A stretch of 11,485 nucleotides of DNA from positions 1 through 11,485 of the forward strand of contig JBEKFZ010000121.1 of the NCBI GenBank assembly GCA_050013075.1, read 5' to 3'. Shown one piece after another: positions 6,625-11,485 of the stretch (the stretch's first letter is position 1; each line of letters starts with the position of its first letter). Position numbers and translations under genes: made by a program. Source of the DNA: JBEKIK01 sp050013075 (GTDB lineage Bacteria > Planctomycetota > Planctomycetia > Pirellulales > Thermoguttaceae). The notes under the pieces are model-generated. The model was given only the letters and a program-made list of their open reading frames with translations. It made no database searches and had not been told where the DNA came from.

Positions 6625-6810
6625 TGTGTTTTAAGTTCCGGTGAAGTAATACGCCTTGGATTCGAACCACGGCAACCCTGAATGTACTATAATTGCGGAC
6701 ATAAATCAAGAAAAAAGTCGAAAACCGCCTTTAACTTTCAGGCAGGTGGGCAAGAATGGGAAACGCACTGCAACGGAAAATGCAGCATGCGCCCTTTTTA
6801 TTAAGAGATA
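6625..6810. other. Upstream region of the GH43 gene
   Basis: No gene is supported here. On the minus strand a TATAGT hexamer (6686-6691) is a plausible -10 box about 62 nt before the GH43 start, but no good -35 box stands 16-18 nt from it. It may be an activator-dependent or non-housekeeping promoter. No binding site or riboswitch is recognisable. Together with the adjacent palindrome it makes up the 322-bp gap between lysA and the GH43 gene. Confidence 0.3.
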
Positions 6811-6941
6811 ATCCCAAAACGAGATTTTCTTGAGATGAATGTAGTTGTATTGTTGAGATGGTAGTTATATGGCCGCCCCTAAATGCGGAGTTTTGCAGGG
6901 GCGGGAGTACAACTACCACCCCAATTTAACTGTTTTGGGAT
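6811..6941. repeat. Large nested palindrome (MITE-like or long terminator) after lysA
   Basis: Three nested pairs of arms share one centre. The outer pair is ATCCCAAAAC (6811-6820) with GTTTTGGGAT (6932-6941). The middle pair is TGGTAGTTATA (6859-6869) with TACAACTACCA (6908-6918), one mismatch. The inner pair is CCGCCCCT (6873-6880) with AGGGGCGG (6897-6904), leaving a 16-nt loop. The element ends 5 nt before the lysA stop codon, so a lysA transcript would fold it into a long hairpin at its 3' end. Matched outer ends suggest an inserted palindromic element. No transposase is encoded and no target duplication is obvious. Confidence 0.65.
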
Positions 6942-6946
6942 AAGAT

Positions 6947-8209
6947 CTAAACCTGTTCTTCCCGAAGGAGATCTTCAAAGGTTTGCCTGCGTCGGATCAG
7001 TCGGGCCGCTCCGGCGTCGAGGAGCACTTCCGCGGCCAGGGGCTTGGAATTGTAATTCGAGCCCATCACGAACCCGTAGGCCCCGGCGCAGGCAATGACC
7101 AGCAGGTCGCCGACTTGAGCAATCGGCAGCCGGCGGGTGCAAACGAATCCGCCCATTTCCTGGGTGAAAATATCGCCTGATTCGCATAGCGGGCCGCCCA
7201 CGATAACGTCCTGCTCCGGCCGGTTCGCGGCGCCGTCGGCCGCGACAATCGACATCGGATGATACGCGCCGTAAAGGATCGGCCTGGCAAGATTATTGAA
7301 TCCGGCGTCAACCAGGTAGAAAATATTGTCGTCCTGGCGCTTGACCGCGCGGATTTCGGTAACGAGGTAACCGCTTTCGGCCGTTACATACCGCCCCGGT
7401 TCGATTTCCAGTCGCAAATGATGGCCGAACTCCTTTTCCAGGCGCCTTCGCGCGGCGTCCCAAAGGGCGAAATAGGCGTCCAGATCGACGTATGAATCGG
7501 TGGGCCGATACACGATCGGCAGACCGCCGCCCGCGCTTATGAACCGAAGCGAAGGGCCGATTTGCACGGCCGCTTTTTCCATCACGCCGCAAACTTGGGA
7601 AAGATGCTCCAAATCGGTTCCGGAACCGATGTGCATGTGTGCGCCCATAATCGTCATTCCATATCGCCCGGCCCGGGCAAGGCAATCGGCGATTTGCCCG
7701 TGCCAAATGCCGTGTTTCGATTGCTTGCCGCCGGTGTTGGTCTTTTGGCTGTGACCGTGCCCGAAACCGGGATTGATCCGCAGCGTGATGCCGACGCCGG
7801 GCAACTGTTCGCCGATCTGATCGATCATGTCCGACGAGCCGCAATTGACATGGATTCGTTTCTGGACGCACAGTTCCAGACTCTCGGCGTCGAAGATGTC
7901 GGCGGTGTAAACGATGGGCGGCGGCTCGCCCTCGATCGCATACCCGGCGGCCAGCGCCCGGCGGACTTCGTTGGCGCTGACACAATCGACCAGCGCGCCC
8001 TTGCGACGGATTAAATCCAGAATTGCCAGATTCGAGCAGGCTTTTTGCGCGTAACGGACGTAATCGAAGGCGCGGAGATCGGAAATCCGTTGCCGTATCA
8101 TTTCGGCATCATACGCGAACGTGGGAGTGCCATAGCGCCGGGCAAGATCGAGGACCGGAACGCCGGCAATGTTTTTCATCAAAGCGGGATACTCGGGCGG
8201 AGTAGGCAT
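6947..8209 (-). CDS. lysA: Diaminopimelate decarboxylase
   Basis: This PLP enzyme decarboxylates meso-diaminopimelate to L-lysine, the last step of the pathway. At 420 residues it has normal family length. K56 in RYAQKACSN is the Schiff-base lysine of the alanine-racemase-fold barrel. HMHIGSG (191-197), the phosphate-binding SAGGGL (225-230), EPGRY (270-274), CESGD (342-346) from the partner subunit and GAYG (376-379) complete the active site. Stretches such as NPGFGHGHSQKTNTGG and LIRRRQT near the end match my recall of E. coli LysA unusually well, rather than the longer-diverged Gram-positive type. The start at 8209 has only a weak upstream purine stretch; the ATG at codon 11 has no better one. 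The gene seems to be monocistronic, with a palindrome after its stop and a repeat-filled upstream spacer. Confidence 0.95.
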   Translation of the reverse strand: MPTPPEYPALMKNIAGVPVLDLARRYGTPTFAYDAEMIRQRISDLRAFDYVRYAQKACSNLAILDLIRRKGALVDCVSANEVRRALAAGYAIEGEPPPIVYTADIFDAESLELCVQKRIHVNCGSSDMIDQIGEQLPGVGITLRINPGFGHGHSQKTNTGGKQSKHGIWHGQIADCLARAGRYGMTIMGAHMHIGSGTDLEHLSQVCGVMEKAAVQIGPSLRFISAGGGLPIVYRPTDSYVDLDAYFALWDAARRRLEKEFGHHLRLEIEPGRYVTAESGYLVTEIRAVKRQDDNIFYLVDAGFNNLARPILYGAYHPMSIVAADGAANRPEQDVIVGGPLCESGDIFTQEMGGFVCTRRLPIAQVGDLLVIACAGAYGFVMGSNYNSKPLAAEVLLDAGAARLIRRRQTFEDLLREEQV

Positions 8210-8262
8210 GGGAAAGAATCTTTGGTTGATGTTTTAGCGCATTTTTGCGAGCATGTTTTTCT

Positions 8263-8466
8263 ATTGCAAATTGGTAATTGCAAATTGCAAAATGCAAATT
8301 GAACAACCATAACCACTTGCGCGATTTGTCACTTTATTCCATACTTCGTGTTTTTTAACTGAAAACTGGAGTTTTGCAAATTGCTCCCCTCGCCCTTTGG
8401 GAGAGGGGACCTCGATTCTACATTTTGCAAAACTTCAGTAAAAACTGATTACTGAAAACTGATAAC
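8263..8466 (+). repeat. Composite intergenic repeat, left copy
   Basis: This fills most of the 313-bp gap between the prepilin and lysA. Parts in order: six ATTGCAA-type heptamers (8263-8304); a 27-bp stretch to 8331; a degenerate link; a terminal-inverted-repeat core (8366-8438); and three AAACTGA-type heptamers (8442-8462). Positions 8268-8331 match the reverse complement of 11316-11379 at 59 of 64 positions without gaps. Positions 8441-8466 match the reverse complement of 11089-11114 at 23 of 26. It is thus an inverted partner of the copy near the window's end. Any lysA promoter must lie in the 50 bp next to 8209 or within this repeat. Confidence 0.9.
8366..8438 (+). repeat. Terminal-inverted-repeat core, short (deleted) form
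   Basis: This 73-bp element is bounded by CTGGAGTTTTGCAAA and TTTTGCAAAACTTCAG, an imperfect inverted repeat. It equals the 166-bp core at 11124-11289 except for two substitutions and a 93-bp deletion that starts and ends at copies of GGGAGAGGGG. It encodes nothing. Its look is that of a non-autonomous palindromic element reduced by slippage or recombination. Confidence 0.8.
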
Positions 8467-8522
8467 AATAATATCAAAGATTATGCCCCAAAGTCGAATT
8501 TACTCAACCCCCTATTGCCCAA

Positions 8523-9548
8523 TTACTGATATACCGAGCCGTTGACCGGAGGAAGATTTGTCCATTTAGGGGGGGTGGAGGAATCTGGATATTTGCCTTT
8601 ACGATTTCCCAGTGCCCTGTGGGCCGTGGCATCGATATCGTAAGAGATCGAATGAACCGCGCCGTCGCAAAACACCATATTGAAAGTCGAGGCGTGGCTG
8701 CTGCCGAAAATATCTGGAAATTGAGATCCGTGTCGATCCCGTTGAGGGGGGTTGGCAACCCAGCGCACGGTATCAATATCTAATCCTTGGGACCAAGGTT
8801 GATCGTTGTCGGCGGCCGTGGTCAACAGGGTATCGGGATTTAGATACTTCTCGCCCGCCAGGTAAAGATGGGCGGTACCGACCAATATATCTTTTATCTT
8901 TATAGCGCCGTGCAAATAAAATACTCCTAGAATTGGATTGCCCAAATTGTCATCGATATTAATGGGATCGCTATACGGTAGACTTAGCCACTGGCTCGCA
9001 GTCCAGGAATCTCCATCTGAGTACGATGAAGGGCCTCCCTTAGTATAACCGTTATAATTATCGCCGCAAAGTCCGGCGTAATCGGTTTTGGCGCAAATTC
9101 CATCTTTGTTAATGTTGACAATGTCGTTAGTGAAAGGGTAAAGGATTAAAGGGCGAAGAGTAGGGCAATTGAAGAATGGAATAAGCGACTGGGCAGTGGC
9201 TGTTCTGCCTTTTTGATTGCCGTTTTTGCCAAAATCATGCACCGACTTCAGTTCGGTGAAGGGGAGAATATTATAAAGCCAACCGCCGGGCTGTCGGCCG
9301 CGGAACCCGCGGTCTGGATCGCCGGACCAATACCATCCCCACCCGCCCCAAGGAAAAGTTTTTTGTTCATTTAAATGCGTGGTGCAGCCCAAGCCTATTT
9401 GTTTGAGATTGTTCCTGCACTGCATTCGGCGCGCCGCCTCGCGCGCCGCCTGTATAGCCGGCAACAGCAGGGCGATGAGTATCCCAATGATGGCGATAAC
9501 CACCAACAGTTCCACTAGAGTGAAGCCATATTTGCGATCTTTATTCAT
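8523..9548 (-). CDS. DUF1559-type prepilin-like protein (type II secretion/type IV pilin family)
   Basis: This 341-residue pseudopilin-like surface protein is of the kind amplified in planctomycete genomes. The N-terminus has the prepilin cleavage and methylation motif GFTLVELLVVIAIIGILIAL (residues 8-27). Cleavage is expected after G8, with E13 as the usual fifth-position glutamate. AIQAAREAARRMQCRNNLKQIGL continues the stalk helix. The rest is a variable globular domain rich in Asn, Gly and aromatics. It ends in the family signature H-X9-DG (HASTFNMVFCDG), followed by AVHSISYDID. It probably needs a prepilin peptidase encoded elsewhere and is held in the envelope; its exact function is unknown. 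It stands alone between repeat-bearing spacers, 235 bp from tatD. No strong Shine-Dalgarno precedes the ATG. Confidence 0.93.
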   Translation of the reverse strand: MNKDRKYGFTLVELLVVIAIIGILIALLLPAIQAAREAARRMQCRNNLKQIGLGCTTHLNEQKTFPWGGWGWYWSGDPDRGFRGRQPGGWLYNILPFTELKSVHDFGKNGNQKGRTATAQSLIPFFNCPTLRPLILYPFTNDIVNINKDGICAKTDYAGLCGDNYNGYTKGGPSSYSDGDSWTASQWLSLPYSDPINIDDNLGNPILGVFYLHGAIKIKDILVGTAHLYLAGEKYLNPDTLLTTAADNDQPWSQGLDIDTVRWVANPPQRDRHGSQFPDIFGSSHASTFNMVFCDGAVHSISYDIDATAHRALGNRKGKYPDSSTPPKWTNLPPVNGSVYQ

Positions 9549-9783
9549 TGAAATCGTTACTTTAATATGTGAGTGAATTCAAATCATTTGCAAAAGAATA
9601 GGGAATCAAAATCGGAGGAGTTATTTTCGCATAATATTAATTTTAGGTAAATTACACGCAAGGGGGGTGCCGTTTTTCTATAAAAAACCGTCCCCCGGAG
9701 TGTGCTCATAAGTTTTTTATCAGCAACTAGTTAAAACTTTTAAGCCCCTATTTCGGCCTTCTCAAAAAATATTTATATTTTTA
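9549..9783. other. Spacer between tatD and the prepilin gene, with two weak hairpins
   Basis: An AT-rich spacer with no gene. GGGGGGTGCCGTTTTT (from 9662) and AAAAAACCGTCCCCC (to 9696) form an imperfect hairpin with a CTAT loop. AAGTTTT (9710-9716) and AAAACTT (9733-9739) form a second, closer to the tatD stop. Either could end tatD transcription on the minus strand, but neither is followed by a proper U-run. The prepilin promoter should lie in 9549-9660, where no clear -35/-10 pair is seen. Confidence 0.4.
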
Positions 9784-10563
9784 TCAAATTCCCAATAGGC
9801 GGCGGCCGTTTAAGGTCGTTTGGCGCTGGAAGTCCAAGAGTGCGATGCCGCGCAGTTCAGCCAGGCATTGGGCGGTGTGCGCGATCCAGGCCGGCTCGTT
9901 GCGTTTTTCACGGCCCCGAAGCGGTTCCGGCGTGAGATAAGGGCTGTCGGTTTCGATCAATAGCCGATCAACGGGCACTGACACGGCCGCTAAACGAAGT
10001 TGCTGGAACTTTTTATTTTTATACGTCACATTGCCGGCAAAACTGATATGCAATCCCAAGTCTACACACTCCTGGACCATGCGGGCGTCGCCGCTAAAGG
10101 CGTGTAGGATTCCTTTTAGCGGCGCTCGTGCCGCTGCCCGGCGGAGCATGGGCATCAAGTCGTCGGCTGCGTCGCGGCAGTGAATCACAAGGGGCAGATT
10201 CCGCTCTTGCGATAAACCGAGATGGCGATCGAAATACTCTTGCTGCAAATGGAAAGGGGTGTGGTCCCAATATCGATCCAAGCCGGTTTCGCCGATGGCG
10301 ACCGCGCGCGGATGGCCGGCCAGTTCGACTATCCGGTCCCAATCGTCCGGATCGGCCTGGGCAGCGGAATTTGGATGAATTCCCACGGCCGCGAATAATT
10401 CCGCGTGATCTTCGGCCAGGCGCACGGTTTTGCGGCTGGAAGCCAGGTCGACTGCCACGCCGAGCATGAGTTCCACTCCCGCCTGCCTTGCCCGATCGAT
10501 CACCGCCGTCCGATCGGCGTCGAATTCCTCTTGATCGAGATGGGCATGGGTGTCGAAGAACAT
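9784..10563 (-). CDS. tatD: TatD-family metal-dependent DNase
   Basis: A cytoplasmic metallo-hydrolase of the amidohydrolase superfamily. Members act as 3'-5' exonuclease or DNase in DNA repair and turnover; some act on D-aminoacyl-tRNA or RNA. At 259 residues it is full length. Metal and active-site residues are in place: H6 and H8 in DTHAHLD, E92 in AIGETGLDRYW, H128 in LVIHCRDA, H154 in ILHAFSGD and D206 in ETDSPYLTPEP. The conserved RNEPAWI (221-227) also fits. The protein starts three residues before the DTHAHLD motif, as usual, so the ATG at 10563 is secure. No Shine-Dalgarno is visible: a heptamer array begins 7 nt upstream. It may be cotranscribed with the small gene 71 nt upstream. 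The symbol covers the family; whether it is TatD, YcfH or YjjV is undecided. Confidence 0.92.
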   Translation of the reverse strand: MFFDTHAHLDQEEFDADRTAVIDRARQAGVELMLGVAVDLASSRKTVRLAEDHAELFAAVGIHPNSAAQADPDDWDRIVELAGHPRAVAIGETGLDRYWDHTPFHLQQEYFDRHLGLSQERNLPLVIHCRDAADDLMPMLRRAAARAPLKGILHAFSGDARMVQECVDLGLHISFAGNVTYKNKKFQQLRLAAVSVPVDRLLIETDSPYLTPEPLRGREKRNEPAWIAHTAQCLAELRGIALLDFQRQTTLNGRRLLGI

Positions 10564-10570
10564 TTTTTAA

Positions 10571-10645
10571 ATGCAGAATGCAGAATGCAGAATGCAAAAC
10601 GAATAGCAAGTAATTCAATTCTGCATTCTGCATTCTACATTCTAC
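10571..10645. repeat. Inverted pair of heptamer tracts (ATGCAGA / ATTCTGC)
   Basis: Four ATGCAGA-type units (10571-10598, the last reading ATGCAAA) face four ATTCTGC-type units (10618-10645, the last two ATTCTAC) across a 19-bp centre. The two tracts are reverse complements, so the whole can fold into a hairpin of about 18 paired bases. It fills the gap between the small helical gene and tatD, supplies the stop codon of the former, and begins 7 nt from the start of the latter. Confidence 0.9.
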
Positions 10646-11066
10646 ATTTCTCCAGTATTTCCGCGTGTCCGATGGTGTTGCCCAGGATTTCTTCGGCAAG
10701 GGCGTGCAACTCGGGAATTTCCGCCAGTTGGGCTGAAAATTCCGGCAAGATCTCGATGTCCAACTGGAGCGAATCGATTATCTCGCCCGTGAGATACTCG
10801 ATCGAGACGTCGTTCAGCCCGGTATATTCCAGGGGAAAAGTGCCCGGATCGGGATATTCGCCGCGCTCCAGAAGCGCTTGGGCCGTGCGCTGGGCGAATA
10901 GCCGGCGGTCGGCCGCGAGATTGGCCAACGCCTTGCTGAGCGGCTCGTGAGCAGGCTGCATCCAGGGATTTATTTCGACCACATAGGCCGGCAGCCCGCG
11001 GCAGAGCATGTGCAGAAGCTGATGGAGTATGTCGGTGGCCGGTAATGTATTTTGCAAGTGAATCAT
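10635..11066 (-). CDS. Uncharacterised small all-helical protein
   Basis: I do not recognise the family with certainty. The 143-residue protein lacks a signal peptide or membrane segment, so it should be cytoplasmic. Its sequence suggests four helices: about 11-32, 42-69 (KALANLAADRRLFAQRTAQA), 85-116 and 118-139 (a segment ending HAEILEK). E and H residues in the last two helices (E90, E95, E126, H134, E136) recall ferritin-like bundles. No strict E-xx-H metal set is provable, so that fold is only a suggestion. PLEYTGLNDVSIEYL (78-92) is the most motif-like stretch. A GGA lies 5-7 nt before the ATG at 11066. The last three residues (CRM) and TAG come from a heptamer repeat. Codon usage and GC resemble neighbouring genes. 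It may share a transcript with tatD. Confidence 0.7.
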   Translation of the reverse strand: MIHLQNTLPATDILHQLLHMLCRGLPAYVVEINPWMQPAHEPLSKALANLAADRRLFAQRTAQALLERGEYPDPGTFPLEYTGLNDVSIEYLTGEIIDSLQLDIEILPEFSAQLAEIPELHALAEEILGNTIGHAEILEKCRM

Positions 11067-11075
11067 TTTTTCCGG

Positions 11076-11379
11076 TTTTCAGTTCACGGTTTACAGTTTT
11101 CAGTGATCAGTTTTCAGTTACAACTGGAGTTTTGCAAATTGCTCCCCTGGCCCTTTGGGAGAGGGGCTGGGGATGAGGGCCTAGGGAAAGCGCACAAGCA
11201 AGGCAAGACATTTTTCAGCCGCCAGCCCTCACCCTAACCCTCTCCCAAGGGGAGAGGGGACCTCGATTCCACATTTTGCAAAACTTCAGTTATAAGTACG
11301 GAATACGGAGTAATCTGACAAATCGTGCAAGTGTTTATGATTGTTCAATTTGCAATTTGCATTTTGCAATTACCAATTT
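11076..11379 (-). repeat. Composite intergenic repeat, right copy (inverted)
   Basis: Parts in plus-strand order: six TTTTCAG-type heptamers (11076-11117); the full-length terminal-inverted-repeat core (11124-11289); three AAGTACG/GAATACG-type heptamers (11294-11314); a 64-bp block (11316-11379) that includes five TTGCAAT-type heptamers. Flanks match the left copy in inverted orientation (59/64 and 23/26). The core matches in direct orientation, so it is flipped relative to its flanks. The repeat begins about 7-9 nt upstream of the start codon of the small helical gene. Confidence 0.9.
11124..11289 (+). repeat. Terminal-inverted-repeat core, full form (MITE-like)
   Basis: This 166-bp element has ends CTGGAGTTTTGCAAA and TTTTGCAAAACTTCAG. 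A second internal palindrome lies between about 11151-11179 and 11226-11252 (GGGAGAGGGG-rich arm against CCCTCACCCTAACCCTCTCCC). The CCCTCACCC/CCTCTCCC wording is a repeat I recall from many bacterial intergenic regions. There is no coding capacity. It is probably a non-autonomous element or a nested insertion of one palindrome into another. Confidence 0.75.
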
Positions 11380-11485
11380 CAGTAGTTCCAAGTTTGATTT
11401 AAATTCGTAAAACGACGCAAGGCGTTGAGCCATCGTGTAATAGGACGACGATTTCGTGAACCATCCAATCGAGCATGCGTTTGAA
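11380..11485. other. Unresolved end of window
   Basis: The last 106 bases lie outside the repeat. All three minus-strand frames stay open from 11485 inward to stops at about 11399, 11384 and 11335, so the C-terminal end of a minus-strand gene may be present. The pieces are too short to choose a frame or name a product. The plus-strand frames all contain stops. Confidence 0.25.

Noticed and set aside
6657..6670. tRNA T-arm-like GGTTCGAATCC on the minus strand
   Set aside because: The arms do not pair into a 5-bp T-stem, and no anticodon arm, D arm or acceptor stem is found around it.
8210..8262. Lysine riboswitch or other leader upstream of lysA
   Set aside because: Only about 50 bp separate lysA from the composite repeat, too short for an L-box aptamer, and no conserved core is visible.
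10094..10699. Long minus-strand frame overlapping tatD
   Set aside because: It is out of frame with tatD, whose full set of catalytic motifs is intact, and its start part is translated heptamer repeat.

Overview
The window looks like a chromosomal piece of a planctomycete, probably an uncultured Pirellulales-like lineage. The main evidence is a DUF1559-type prepilin with the H-X9-DG C-terminal signature at 8523-9548. The secreted glycosidase carrying an autotransporter-associated beta-strand repeat and a PEP-CTERM sorting tail fits the same group, as do the loosely packed genes separated by repeat-rich spacers. No phage, CRISPR, rRNA or convincing tRNA gene is visible.

Layout. (1) Positions 1-304, plus strand: the C-terminal end of a PolB-like 3'-5' exonuclease. 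(2) Positions 305-777: a gene-free spacer with a heptamer array, two stem-loops, a promoter overlapped by an inverted repeat, and a REP-like palindrome. (3) Positions 778-4076, plus strand: a compact operon of an XRE-type regulator, a URO-D-superfamily protein (possible methyltransferase) and an MFS transporter with a large extracytoplasmic insert. The last two genes share an ATGA overlap. (4) Positions 4115-6624, minus strand, convergent to the operon: nicotinamidase (pncA) translationally coupled behind a secreted GH43 arabinanase-like enzyme. (5) Positions 6947-8209, minus: lysA, closely resembling the E. coli type, with a 131-bp palindrome just after its stop. (6) Positions 8523-11066, minus: the DUF1559 prepilin, TatD-family nuclease and a small all-helical protein. 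These three genes lie between two inverted copies of a composite repeat (8263-8466 and 11076-11379).

The genes mostly form small independent units: a regulated uptake/conversion operon, a polysaccharide-degrading enzyme tied to NAD salvage, lysine biosynthesis, a surface pseudopilin and DNA housekeeping. No multi-gene defence or secondary-metabolite system is present.

The most unusual content is in the spacers. At least six different tandem repeats, unrelated in sequence, all have a 7-bp period. They run right up to gene edges: three genes take their stop codon from a heptamer tract, and two start codons lie 7 nt from one. The two inverted composite repeats share a terminal-inverted-repeat core that is flipped relative to its flanks, and one core has lost exactly 93 bp between two GGGAGAGGGG direct repeats.
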